From Proteiniclasticum sediminis (lineage in GTDB: Bacteria; Bacillota; Clostridia; Clostridiales; Clostridiaceae), in assembly GCF_018128025.1 (NCBI RefSeq), contig NZ_JAGSCS010000001.1:177322-241321 (forward strand): DNA of 64,000 nt, given 5' to 3'. The first letter of the stretch is position 1, and every line of letters begins with the position of its first letter. The notes below the pieces were generated by a model. It ran no database searches. It was given only the letters and a program-made list of their open reading frames with translations, and was not told the DNA's origin. Shown here one piece after another: positions 1 to 8,508 of the stretch. A program made the position numbers and the translations under genes.

Positions 1-97
1 CTTCGGACTGGACCGCATGACCATGCAGAAATTCGGCATTGACGACATCAGGCTTCTCTATGAAAGTGACATGAGATTCCTGAAGCAGTTTAAATAG
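1..97 (+). CDS. pheS: Phenylalanyl-tRNA synthetase alpha subunit, C-terminal end (partial)
   Basis: The open frame starting with the codon at base 2 encodes the last 31 residues of a protein, beginning [17 protein letters not shown] and ending in TAG at 95-97. This matches the C-terminus of the PheS catalytic subunit, which charges tRNA-Phe as an (alpha-beta)2 tetramer in the cytoplasm. The gene is cut by the window edge. pheT starts 12 bases later, so the two subunits are encoded in the usual pheST order. Confidence 0.9.
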   Translation, partial: FGLDRMTMQKFGIDDIRLLYESDMRFLKQFK

Positions 98-109
98 GAG
101 GGCAACGCG

Positions 110-2476
110 ATGAAATTACCCATTCGATGGCTTAAAGATTATGTAAAAATCTCCACGGACAGTAAAACCCTGGCCGAGGACTATACCCTGTCGGGTTCCA
201 TGGTGGAAGGGCTGGAAAATCCCTTTGCCGTGATTCAGAATGTCTATACCTCCCGCATCCTTTCCGTGGAGAAGCACCCGGAGGCGGACAAGCTATTCGT
301 CTGCCAGATCGATCTGAACCGGGGGGAGCCCACCCAGATTGTGACCGCGGCCACCAACATGAAGGAAGGGGACATCGTCCCAGCGGCCCTTCACAACTCC
401 ACCCTCTGGGGCGGCACCAGCATCAAGCGCGGAAAGCTCCGCGGCGTTCTTTCCGACGGCATGTTCTGCTCTGAAGAAGAGCTGGGGCTAAAGGAAGAGG
501 GGACCTGCGACGGTCTCATGATCCTTCCGGAAACGACGCCCATCGGCATCGACATTAAGACGGCCCTGGGCCTGGACGGGGGAATTCTGGATCTGGAGAT
601 CACCTCCAACCGTCCTGACTGTCTGAGCATTCTGGGTCTCGCCCGGGAAGCCTCCGCCATGTACCGCACCCCCTTGGAAAAACCCCGGATGGATTACCCG
701 GTGATTCCTGCAGACGGTGAAGCGGTGAAGGTGGAACTGGATACCCCGCTGGTTCGGCGCTATATGGCTCGGGAACTGGTCAACGTGAAGATCGGCGAAA
801 GCCCGGAGTGGATGAAGCAGCGCCTTCTGGAAGCGGGAATCCGTCCCATCTCCAACCTGGTGGACATCACGAACTTCGTCATGCTGGAGCTGGGTCAGCC
901 CATGCATGCCTTCGACAAGCGGGAAATCACCTCAGGCACCATCCGGGTGAAGGAAGCCGCAGGCGGGGAGACGTTCACGACGCTGGATGAGAATGAACGG
1001 ACCCTCCGGTCCAAAACGCTCCTCATCTGCGATGAGGACAAAATCATCGGCCTTGCCGGCCTCATGGGCGGCCTGGATTCCGAGATCCGTCCCGACACCA
1101 GCCGAGTGATCATCGAGTCCGCGAACTTTGACGGCGTAACGATTCGCACCGCCTCCAGTTACCTCAATCTTCGCACCGAGGCCTCCAGCCGCTTTGACAA
1201 GGACATTGATCCCAACCTGGTGGAGCTGGCCATGGACCGCCTCTGCCATCTGGTCACCGCTCTGGGCGTGGGTCAGGTATTGGACTACACCGTGGATGTG
1301 TATCCCGCCAAGCGAACCCCCAACACCCTCACCGTTTCCGTCTCGGACCTCAACCAGTTCCTGGGAACCCATATCCCCGGGGAGGAGATGACTGAGATCC
1401 TGACCTATCTGGAAGTGGAAGTCCGCCCAGAGGGCGATCTTCTCCATCTCACCACGCCCACCTTCCGCAACGACCTGGCCATCCGGGAAGACATTGCCGA
1501 AGAAGTGGTCCGGATTTACGGCTATAACCGCGTGCCCGCCACGCTGCCCCACGTCAATGCCCCCAGAGGGGGACGCTATCCCCATCAGATCCTTCGGAAG
1601 AAACTGGAAGGCTATCTGGCTGCCCAGGGACTCTTCGAGTCCATCAGCTACAGCTTCATCGCCCGAAAGGATCTGGATAAGGTCCTGACCCCCGAGGATT
1701 CCCCGCTGCGTCAAATGGTGGAGATCCGAAATCCTTTGGGCGAAGACTTCTCCGTCATGCGCACCACCACCCGGTCCACCATGATGGAATCCCTAAAGCG
1801 CAACCAGAACCGCGGAAACGCCGAAGCTGCCCTCTATGAGCTGGGCAAGGTTTACCTCAAGAGCGAAGGGGAAGTCCTTCCCCGGGAAAAAGAAGTGCTC
1901 ACCGTGGGTCGCTACGGCCAGGATCTCTTCTTCCACCTGAAGGGCATCGTGGAAATTCTGGCGGAGGAGTTTGGGCTGAAGGATCTTTCCTATCAGCGCA
2001 GCAAAAGCGCCTTCTTCCATCCGGGAAAGGCCGCAGAAGCTCTTCTGGGAAAATCCCTGCTGGCGTCCTTTGGGGAAGTCCATCCCAAGGTCCTCTCCAA
2101 CTACGGACTGGATCAGAACTGCTACTTCCTGGAACTGGATGTGGAGCTGCTCTTTGCCTCCGCAAGCATCACGAAGAAGTACACGGAAATTCCCAAGTAC
2201 CCATCCGTTACCCGCGACCTGGCCGTCCTGGTGGATGACAGCGTCCTGGTCCAGGATCTGGAGAAGATCTTCAGCAAACAGGGCGGAAGCCTCCTGGAAA
2301 GCTATGCGCTCTTCGATGTCTACAAAGGTGCACAGCTTCCTCCGGGAAAGAAGAGCGTCGCCTACAACCTCGTCTACCGCAACAAGGAAAAAACCCTCAC
2401 GGACAAGGATGTGGCCAAGGTCCACGACAAGATCGTCCGTTCCCTGGAGTATCAGCTGGGCGCTGTGCTCCGATAA
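110..2476 (+). CDS. pheT: Phenylalanyl-tRNA synthetase beta subunit
   Basis: PheT is the non-catalytic but essential subunit of phenylalanyl-tRNA synthetase. It binds the tRNA and carries the editing site that hydrolyses Tyr-tRNA-Phe. The 788-residue length is normal. Domains appear in the expected order: an N-terminal OB-fold tRNA-binding domain (about residues 40-150), the B3/B4 editing domain (about 210-385), B5 (about 400-475, ending in the GYNRVP motif region), the catalytic-like core, and a C-terminal anticodon-binding FDX-ACB domain beginning near YPSVTRDLAVLVDD. The ATG at 110 follows a GGAGGG site at 97-102 that overlaps the pheS stop. A rho-independent terminator lies just downstream at 2503-2542. 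Confidence 0.97.
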   Translation: MKLPIRWLKDYVKISTDSKTLAEDYTLSGSMVEGLENPFAVIQNVYTSRILSVEKHPEADKLFVCQIDLNRGEPTQIVTAATNMKEGDIVPAALHNSTLWGGTSIKRGKLRGVLSDGMFCSEEELGLKEEGTCDGLMILPETTPIGIDIKTALGLDGGILDLEITSNRPDCLSILGLAREASAMYRTPLEKPRMDYPVIPADGEAVKVELDTPLVRRYMARELVNVKIGESPEWMKQRLLEAGIRPISNLVDITNFVMLELGQPMHAFDKREITSGTIRVKEAAGGETFTTLDENERTLRSKTLLICDEDKIIGLAGLMGGLDSEIRPDTSRVIIESANFDGVTIRTASSYLNLRTEASSRFDKDIDPNLVELAMDRLCHLVTALGVGQVLDYTVDVYPAKRTPNTLTVSVSDLNQFLGTHIPGEEMTEILTYLEVEVRPEGDLLHLTTPTFRNDLAIREDIAEEVVRIYGYNRVPATLPHVNAPRGGRYPHQILRKKLEGYLAAQGLFESISYSFIARKDLDKVLTPEDSPLRQMVEIRNPLGEDFSVMRTTTRSTMMESLKRNQNRGNAEAALYELGKVYLKSEGEVLPREKEVLTVGRYGQDLFFHLKGIVEILAEEFGLKDLSYQRSKSAFFHPGKAAEALLGKSLLASFGEVHPKVLSNYGLDQNCYFLELDVELLFASASITKKYTEIPKYPSVTRDLAVLVDDSVLVQDLEKIFSKQGGSLLESYALFDVYKGAQLPPGKKSVAYNLVYRNKEKTLTDKDVAKVHDKIVRSLEYQLGAVLR

Positions 2477-2502
2477 TCGGGTAAGTTTTTTCTGACTCTG
2501 GG

Positions 2503-2542
2503 CATCCGGATTTGCGAAAAATTGCAAATCCGGATGTTTTTT
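2503..2542 (+). terminator. Rho-independent terminator of pheST
   Basis: A 13-bp perfect stem (2503-2515 with 2524-2536) is closed by an 8-base loop and followed by six T residues (2537-2542). It lies 27 bases after the pheT stop. Confidence 0.92.
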
Positions 2543-2556
2543 CAGGGGAAAAAGCT

Positions 2557-2562
2557 TATAAT
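2557..2562 (+). promoter_or_regulatory. Possible -10 element for zapA
   Basis: A perfect TATAAT sits between the pheT terminator and zapA, about 90 bases before the zapA start. No convincing -35 hexamer lies 16-18 bases upstream, so this is only a candidate. Confidence 0.3.
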
Positions 2563-2653
2563 AGCAGATACACGGACATTTGTATTTAGAATATTCACAG
2601 GATTGCCGCACCGTGGGGAACGCGGGGCTGTAGACAGGTTAAAGGGGGAAGCC

Positions 2654-3259
2654 ATGAACAAGGTCACGGTCAGAATCAATGGACAAGACTACATCATCAA
2701 GGGAGACGAAAACGAAGACTACCTGCGAAGAGTCGGCAAGGAAGTCAGCAAGCTGATCAGCCATATGCTGGAGCGCAACCACCAGATGGATACAGCATCG
2801 GCGGCTGTGCTCGCCGCCCTCAACGCCATGGACCGAGCCTTCAAGAAAGATGGGGAGATCGAATCCCTGAAAAAAGAAGAGGGATCCGTATTCCAGCAGG
2901 CCGAGGGGCTGAAAGCGGAAATCAAACTGCTGGAGGAAGCTCTGGAAAAAGCCCAGGAGGAAAGCCGGGTGCTCCAAGCCAAGCTTCAGCAGATGACTAC
3001 GGGGGAAAACAAGGAAAAACTCAACCGGGAACGGGAGATCAAACGGCTGGAAACAGAGCTACGCCTCACCCAGGACAGCTCCCGGGAGTATCGGGACGAA
3101 AATGAGCTCCTCTCCAAGAACAATAAAGAGCTGAAGTTTGAGCTCCAGTCCTACAAGTACAAGGTCCTGGAGCTGCAAAAAAAGCTCTTTGACACCCAGC
3201 TGTCCCAGACCAAGGAACGGAAAGAGAAAAACCCCATTCTGAAAGAACGGCTGAAGTAA
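2654..3259 (+). CDS. zapA: Cell division protein ZapA-like, long coiled-coil form
   Basis: ZapA binds FtsZ and promotes bundling of the Z ring. The first 65 or so residues (starting MNKVTVRINGQDYIIKG, then a helix with SKLISHML and TASAAVLAALN) match the ZapA fold. The rest of the 201-residue protein is a charged, heptad-rich coiled coil (about 70-195), whereas the basic family members are only about 90-110 residues. I chose ATG 2654 because AAAGGGGG (2641-2648) lies at good spacing. The frame stays open further upstream to 2522, but that part overlaps the pheT terminator and shows no family similarity. The gene is probably monocistronic, with a terminator at 3322-3350. Confidence 0.88.
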   Translation: MNKVTVRINGQDYIIKGDENEDYLRRVGKEVSKLISHMLERNHQMDTASAAVLAALNAMDRAFKKDGEIESLKKEEGSVFQQAEGLKAEIKLLEEALEKAQEESRVLQAKLQQMTTGENKEKLNREREIKRLETELRLTQDSSREYRDENELLSKNNKELKFELQSYKYKVLELQKKLFDTQLSQTKERKEKNPILKERLK

Positions 3260-3321
3260 AGCCGTTGAAATGCATTTCATCCGCCTGGAGGTTCCCTTTG
3301 AGGGCCATGGCGTGGATTTTA

Positions 3322-3350
3322 CCGGGACAGCCCAGTGCTGTCCCGGTTTT
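3322..3350 (+). terminator. Rho-independent terminator after zapA
   Basis: A 9-bp GC-rich stem (3322-3330 with 3338-3346) is followed by TTTT. The promoter of the next gene begins immediately after it. Confidence 0.85.
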
Positions 3351-3351
3351 A

Positions 3352-3360
3352 TGCTATAAT
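3352..3360 (+). promoter_or_regulatory. Extended -10 promoter for the U32 peptidase-mutS2 operon
   Basis: TG-C-TATAAT (TG at 3352, TATAAT at 3355-3360) is a perfect extended -10 element 35 bases before the start codon. There is no good -35 hexamer, which is usual for extended -10 promoters. Confidence 0.6.
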
Positions 3361-3394
3361 AGGAAAAGAAATTAAGTAAAAGAGGTTGAATGAT

Positions 3395-5728
3395 TTGAAT
3401 CAGATCGAACTGCTGGCTCCTGCGGGATCCATGGAAGCTCTCATCACCGCGGTGCAAAATGGTGCCGATGCGGTTTATTTAGGCGGAACCAAATTTTCCG
3501 CCCGGGCCTACGCGTCCAATTTTACCCTGACGGAGCTGGAAGAAGCCGTGGATTACTGTCACAGCTACCAGGTGCGGGTACACATTACCCTGAACACGCT
3601 CCTGAAGGATGAGGAGCTGGCCGAGGCCATCGATTACGCCAAGAGCCTTTATGCCTTGGGGGTGGATGCCCTCATCGTCCAAGATCCGGGACTCATCTAT
3701 CATCTTCGCCGGGAACTGCCGGATTTCCCCCTCCATGCCTCCACCCAGCTCTCCGTTCACAATGGCGAAGGGGCCCTTTACTACACGGAAAAAGGCATGA
3801 CCCGCATCGTCCTGGCCCGGGAGCTTTCCCTGGAGGAGATCCGCAGCATCAGCCAGGATCTGGGCGTCGAAACGGAAGTCTTCGTCCATGGTGCCCTATG
3901 CATCAGCTACTCCGGCCAGTGCCTCATGAGCAGCATCCTGGGGGGCCGAAGCGGCAATCGGGGCCGATGTGCCCAGCCCTGCCGGCTGCCCTACGATCTT
4001 CTGGACGGGGAAGGGTCCTCCGTGGCCCGGGCATATCTCATGAGCCCCAAAGACATTTCCGCCATCGACTTCATGCCCCAGCTCCAGGAAACCGGCGTAT
4101 CTTCCCTGAAAATTGAAGGCCGGATGAAAAAACCGGAATATGTGGCTGCGACACTGCGGTCCTTCCGGGAAGAGCTGGAAGGGAAGAAGGACCCCGTCCA
4201 CCGGGAAAACCTCCTGAAGATCTTCAACCGGGAAGGGTTCTCCGACGGGTATTTTCTTGGAAAACACGGCAAGGACATGATGAGCTTCTCCTATCCCAAG
4301 AACACGGGTGTTCCCGTGGGAAAAGTCCTGGAGGACGGCTCCCTGGAACTGACTAAACCCCTTCGCAAAGGGGATGGTCTCCGGGTGAAGGACAAAGGCC
4401 TCACCGTGGAAGGAATAAGGATCGGTCAGGACGTTCGCGAGGAAGCCGCCGCTGGAGAGCGGGTCCATCTCATGGGTCGAACCAAGCTTCCCATGGGCAT
4501 TCTCTACAAGACCTATGACACCCTCCTCATGGAGGAGATGATCCCTTCGGATGCCGGCAAATATGACCGAAAAATTCACCTGCCCGCCACCCTCCGGTTC
4601 ATGGCCGGAGAACCCGCGGCGCTGACGGCCACTCATGAAGGAAAAACCTACACCAAGACCACCTCACCGGTTCAGATCCCGCTGAAGGCGCCCCTAAGCC
4701 AGGAGCGCATCCTTGAAGCTCTGACCAAGAGCGGGGACTCGCCCTATCTTCTGGATGTGGCGGTGGAAACCTTCACCGAAGGCTTCCTTCCCGTGCGCGA
4801 ACTTAATGAGCTGCGCCGAAGCCTCCTGGAGGAAATCCTCGCGGAGGAAGTGGCCAAATACAAGCGAAACCTGCCAAAAGGATCCCCAGCCCTGGAGGAG
4901 CCTGTTTCCAACGCCCTCACCGAGCCCCTGAAGCTCGTGGGCGTCTCCACCAAGGCCCAGCTCACGGAAGCCCTGAAGCTGGGCGCCAAAGCCATCATGG
5001 TTTATCCCTTCTACCGGGGGGAGGAGTATGTGAACTTTGGGGACGTGAAGAACCTATTGGCCACCCCAAATCATCCCGACATCTATCTTCGGGTGTCCAA
5101 CATCCTCCGGCAGGAGCTCCATGGGGTCCTTTCCCGGGTGAAGGCCCTGGACGGCCTTTCTGGCCTGGTCACCAACAATGTGGGCGTCATCCGGCAGATG
5201 GCGAAAACCCATCGGATCATCGGAGACTACAAACTGAACATCTTCAACAGCGACGCCCTAAAACTTTATGGCGAGGATCTCGCTTTAGCCATGGTCAGCG
5301 AAGAGCTGAACCGCAAGGAACTGGCGGAGCTGAAAAATAAAGCCCAGCTCATGACCCTGGTCTATGGCCGGCAGGAACTCATGCACAGCGAATACTGCCC
5401 CGTGGGCAGCACCGTGGGAGGCATGACGAAAACCACCCCCTGCAACGAAGCCTGCATGCGGCAGCATTATGCGCTGAAGGACCGGATGGACGAAGTCTTC
5501 CCCGTCATGACCGACGTGTTCTGCCGCAGCTACATCATGAACGGCAAACCGAAAAACCTCTTGGATACGGTGAAGGACCTGACGTATCTTGGTATCCGTT
5601 CCCATCGCATCGATCTCACCGTGGAGACCCCCGAGGAGAGCCGAAAAGTCATCCAGGCGTTTCTCCGGGAAGAGCCTCTGCCGCTGGAATCCTTCAACCG
5701 CGGCCACTACAAGAGAGGAGTGGAATAG
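3395..5728 (+). CDS. U32 family peptidase / RlhA-like RNA hydroxylation protein
   Basis: This is a 777-residue U32 family protein. Characterised members (RlhA/YdcP, TrhP/YegQ, UbiU/UbiV) hydroxylate RNA or ubiquinone precursors and carry an iron-sulfur cluster, so the old name collagenase-like peptidase is probably misleading. The N-terminal barrel opens with ELLAPAGSMEALITAV. The family signature SILGGRSGNRGRCAQPCR is near residue 190, with more cysteines in CPVGSTVG and TPCNEACM. The length and the extra middle and C-terminal (DUF3656-type) domains fit RlhA, which hydroxylates 23S rRNA C2501 in E. coli, better than the shorter TrhP. TTG 3395 is preferred over TTG 3386 because AGAGG (3381-3385) is then 9 bases away. 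The stop overlaps the mutS2 start by one base. Confidence 0.85.
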   Translation: MNQIELLAPAGSMEALITAVQNGADAVYLGGTKFSARAYASNFTLTELEEAVDYCHSYQVRVHITLNTLLKDEELAEAIDYAKSLYALGVDALIVQDPGLIYHLRRELPDFPLHASTQLSVHNGEGALYYTEKGMTRIVLARELSLEEIRSISQDLGVETEVFVHGALCISYSGQCLMSSILGGRSGNRGRCAQPCRLPYDLLDGEGSSVARAYLMSPKDISAIDFMPQLQETGVSSLKIEGRMKKPEYVAATLRSFREELEGKKDPVHRENLLKIFNREGFSDGYFLGKHGKDMMSFSYPKNTGVPVGKVLEDGSLELTKPLRKGDGLRVKDKGLTVEGIRIGQDVREEAAAGERVHLMGRTKLPMGILYKTYDTLLMEEMIPSDAGKYDRKIHLPATLRFMAGEPAALTATHEGKTYTKTTSPVQIPLKAPLSQERILEALTKSGDSPYLLDVAVETFTEGFLPVRELNELRRSLLEEILAEEVAKYKRNLPKGSPALEEPVSNALTEPLKLVGVSTKAQLTEALKLGAKAIMVYPFYRGEEYVNFGDVKNLLATPNHPDIYLRVSNILRQELHGVLSRVKALDGLSGLVTNNVGVIRQMAKTHRIIGDYKLNIFNSDALKLYGEDLALAMVSEELNRKELAELKNKAQLMTLVYGRQELMHSEYCPVGSTVGGMTKTTPCNEACMRQHYALKDRMDEVFPVMTDVFCRSYIMNGKPKNLLDTVKDLTYLGIRSHRIDLTVETPEESRKVIQAFLREEPLPLESFNRGHYKRGVE

Positions 5729-8073
5729 TGAACCAACGGAATCTGCATAAACTGGAATTTGACAAAATCACCGAGAAAATCAAAGCCTATGCCGTGTCTG
5801 CCCCAGGGAAAGAACGGGTGGGCGAGCTTCAGCCCTTCGTTTCCCGGGTGGAAATCGAGCGGGCCCTGGCGGAAACGCTGGATGCCCAGAATCTTCTCCA
5901 GGCCAAGGGCTCAGCCCCCTTTGAAGGGGTCTTTGATGTCCGGGGCGCCTTGAGCTACATCGGCAAAGGGGGCACCACCACGGCGGATCATCTTCTCCAC
6001 ATCGCCAACATCTTAAAGAGCGCTCGGCTCTTCAAGGAGTATGTAGGCAAGGAAGAGGAGTATCTGGCCCTTCGGGACATCACCTTTGGCATTCAGCCGC
6101 TGAAATCCCTGGAGAACGCCATCTACAACGCCATCGTCAGCGAAGAGGAAATCGCCGACAAGGCCAGCCCGGCGCTCTTTGGCATCCGCAAATCCCTCCG
6201 GGAGAAAACCGGCAGCGTCAAGGACAAAATCCAGTCCCTGGTCCGGGAGAACAAGGATTATCTCCAGGACAGTCTCTACACCATCCGGGGAGACCGTTAT
6301 GTCATCCCCGTGAAGGCGGAGCACAAAGGTCAGGTCAAGGGACTGGTCCACGACCAGAGCGCCTCCGGACAGACGCTTTTCATCGAACCCTTAAGCCTGG
6401 TGAACCTGAACAATGACATCAAGGAACTTATGCTGAAGGAGAAGGCGGAGATTCAGCGAATCCTCATGGAACTCTCCCGAAAAGTTCAGGAAGATTTCGC
6501 TGCCGTGGAGCGAAACACCCAGATCATCTACGACATGGACCTGATCTTCGCCAAAGCCCGCTACGGTCTGAAAATCATGGGGACGAAACCGGAGCTTCGG
6601 GAAGATCTGACCTTCAACCTCCGGGATGCCCGGCATCCGCTGATTCCCGATGAGGTGGTGGTTCCCTCCACCATCTACATGGAAGAAGGGGTGACAGCCA
6701 TCATCATCACGGGACCCAACACCGGCGGAAAAACCGTCACGCTGAAAACTGTGGGGCTCCTGCATCTCATGGCCATGAGCGGAATTCTTATCCCCGTCAG
6801 CGACGGCTCCAGCATCGGCCACTTCCGAAGCATCCATGCGGACATCGGGGACGAGCAGAGCATTGAGCAGAGTCTGTCCACGTTTTCCTCCCACATGACG
6901 AACATTGTGCGGATCATCGAGGAGGCCGATGAAGAGTCCCTGGTCCTCTTTGACGAACTGGGGGCCGGCACCGATCCCACGGAAGGGGCGGCACTGGCCA
7001 TGGCCATTCTGGAGACCCTGAAGGCTTCGGGCATCCGGATCCTCGCCACCACCCACTACAGCGAGCTGAAAGCCTATGCGCTGAAAACGGAGAAAACCGT
7101 CAACGCCTCCGTGGAGTTCAACGTGGAGACCCTGCGGCCCACCTACCGGCTCCTCATCGGCGTTCCCGGAAAATCCAATGCCTTCCTCATCTCCAAGCGG
7201 CTGGGACTGGCCGACGAGATTGTGGATCTGGCACGCTCCTTCATCGATGCCGAAGCCCTGAAATTCGAGGATCTCATCGAGAGCCTGGAAAAATCCCGCC
7301 GGGAAGCCTCCAAGGATGCCCGGGTGGCGGAGAATGTAAAAACGGAGCTCCAGCGTAAAGAAGCTCTGCTGAACCAAAAACTCGAACGCATCGACAAGAT
7401 CCGGGAGAAAGCTTTGCAGGAAGCCCGGGAAGAGGGACGTCAGGTCCTGGAAGAAGCCAAAGCCAAGGCCGATGAAATTCTCAAGCAGCTCCGGGAGCTG
7501 GAAGGCCATGGCGATCTCAAGGAAAGCCGACGCAAGCTCCAAACCATTCGGGACGGGCTGCGCGGAGAAATTGACAGCCGCCAGACCCAGGGCGGATTTG
7601 ACCGAGTGGACGGCGCCCGAGTGGAGCAGTTCAAGGAAGGGCAGGAGGTGCTTCTCAGCACCCTGAACCAGAAGGTCACGGTCCTGACTTTGCCCGATGC
7701 CAAGGGCGAACTCATGGTCCAGGCCGGCATCATGAAGCTCACGGTGAAAGCCGCAGATCTTCTGGAAGTGACGGAAACCCGGGCGGAGCGAAAGGCCACC
7801 AAACGGGAAGCCAAGCTTAATCTCCGCACCGTGGCCATGAGCTGCGATGTCCGGGGACAGGACGCTCTGGAGGCGGAGTACCAGGTGGACAAATATTTGG
7901 ATGAAGCCGCCCTGGCGGGCCTCACGGAGGTGACCATCATCCATGGCATGGGCACTGGCGTCCTCAAGGAAAGTCTCTGGACCATGTTCCGCCATCATCC
8001 CCACGTGCGGAAATACCGTCTGGGCGAATATGGCGAAGGAGGTAAAGGGGTCACGGTGATCACCCTGAAGTAG
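5728..8073 (+). CDS. mutS2: Endonuclease MutS2 (Smr-domain MutS homologue)
   Basis: MutS2 is a MutS-like ATPase not involved in ordinary mismatch repair. In Firmicutes it is linked to recombination control and to rescue of collided ribosomes (MutS2/RqcU). The 781-residue protein has the clamp region, a Walker A GPNTGGKT near residue 329, Walker B and signature segments (DELGAGTDPTEG, TTHYSELK), a long coiled coil (about 515-625) and a C-terminal Smr domain with DVRG and HGMGTGVLK. The GTG start at 5728 shares its first base with the TAG stop of the U32 gene, so the two are translationally coupled. Confidence 0.95.
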   Translation: MNQRNLHKLEFDKITEKIKAYAVSAPGKERVGELQPFVSRVEIERALAETLDAQNLLQAKGSAPFEGVFDVRGALSYIGKGGTTTADHLLHIANILKSARLFKEYVGKEEEYLALRDITFGIQPLKSLENAIYNAIVSEEEIADKASPALFGIRKSLREKTGSVKDKIQSLVRENKDYLQDSLYTIRGDRYVIPVKAEHKGQVKGLVHDQSASGQTLFIEPLSLVNLNNDIKELMLKEKAEIQRILMELSRKVQEDFAAVERNTQIIYDMDLIFAKARYGLKIMGTKPELREDLTFNLRDARHPLIPDEVVVPSTIYMEEGVTAIIITGPNTGGKTVTLKTVGLLHLMAMSGILIPVSDGSSIGHFRSIHADIGDEQSIEQSLSTFSSHMTNIVRIIEEADEESLVLFDELGAGTDPTEGAALAMAILETLKASGIRILATTHYSELKAYALKTEKTVNASVEFNVETLRPTYRLLIGVPGKSNAFLISKRLGLADEIVDLARSFIDAEALKFEDLIESLEKSRREASKDARVAENVKTELQRKEALLNQKLERIDKIREKALQEAREEGRQVLEEAKAKADEILKQLRELEGHGDLKESRRKLQTIRDGLRGEIDSRQTQGGFDRVDGARVEQFKEGQEVLLSTLNQKVTVLTLPDAKGELMVQAGIMKLTVKAADLLEVTETRAERKATKREAKLNLRTVAMSCDVRGQDALEAEYQVDKYLDEAALAGLTEVTIIHGMGTGVLKESLWTMFRHHPHVRKYRLGEYGEGGKGVTVITLK

Positions 8074-8075
8074 TC

Positions 8076-8507
8076 ATGAAAGAAAAAATACTGGTCAGCG
8101 CCTGTCTCCTGGGGGAGAAGGTCCGCTACGACGGAAGAGGGTACGATCCCTCGCCCCTGGAAAGCCTGAAGGAACGCTATACCCTTATTCCCGTCTGCCC
8201 CGAGGTCCTGGGTGGCCTCTCGGTTCCCCGGGATCCGGCGGAAATCCTATCCGGACGGGTTCTAACCCGCCAGGGCCGAGATGTCACAGCGGAGTTTGAA
8301 GAGGGGGCCCGGAAGGTCCTCACCCTTTGTCAGCAGGAAGGCATCACCAAGGCCATTCTGAAGAGCAAAAGCCCTTCCTGCGGAAAAGATCGGATTTACG
8401 ACGGCAGCCACACCAAAACCCTCATTCCCGGCCACGGGAAAACGGTGGAACTGCTCTTGGAATCAACCATCACTGTGTATACAGAATTTGAACTTGGAGG
8501 ATTGTAA
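8076..8507 (+). CDS. DUF523 family protein
   Basis: This 143-residue protein matches DUF523, a small conserved family of unknown function in anaerobes and enterobacteria. It begins KILVSACLLGEKVRYDG and has a conserved cysteine pair split between SACLLG and SKSPSCG, with PVCPEVLGG between them. Those cysteines and a nearby GKDRIYDG motif suggest a metal or nucleophile site, but no reaction is established. ATG 8076 lies two bases after the mutS2 stop, so it belongs to the same operon. Confidence 0.85.
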   Translation: MKEKILVSACLLGEKVRYDGRGYDPSPLESLKERYTLIPVCPEVLGGLSVPRDPAEILSGRVLTRQGRDVTAEFEEGARKVLTLCQQEGITKAILKSKSPSCGKDRIYDGSHTKTLIPGHGKTVELLLESTITVYTEFELGGL

Positions 8508-8508
8508 C

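Noticed and set aside
6391-8004. 537-codon open frame on the minus strand, opposite mutS2
   Set aside because: It is antisense to a well-defined MutS2 gene, is rich in His, Gly and Phe as expected of shadow frames, and has no family similarity.
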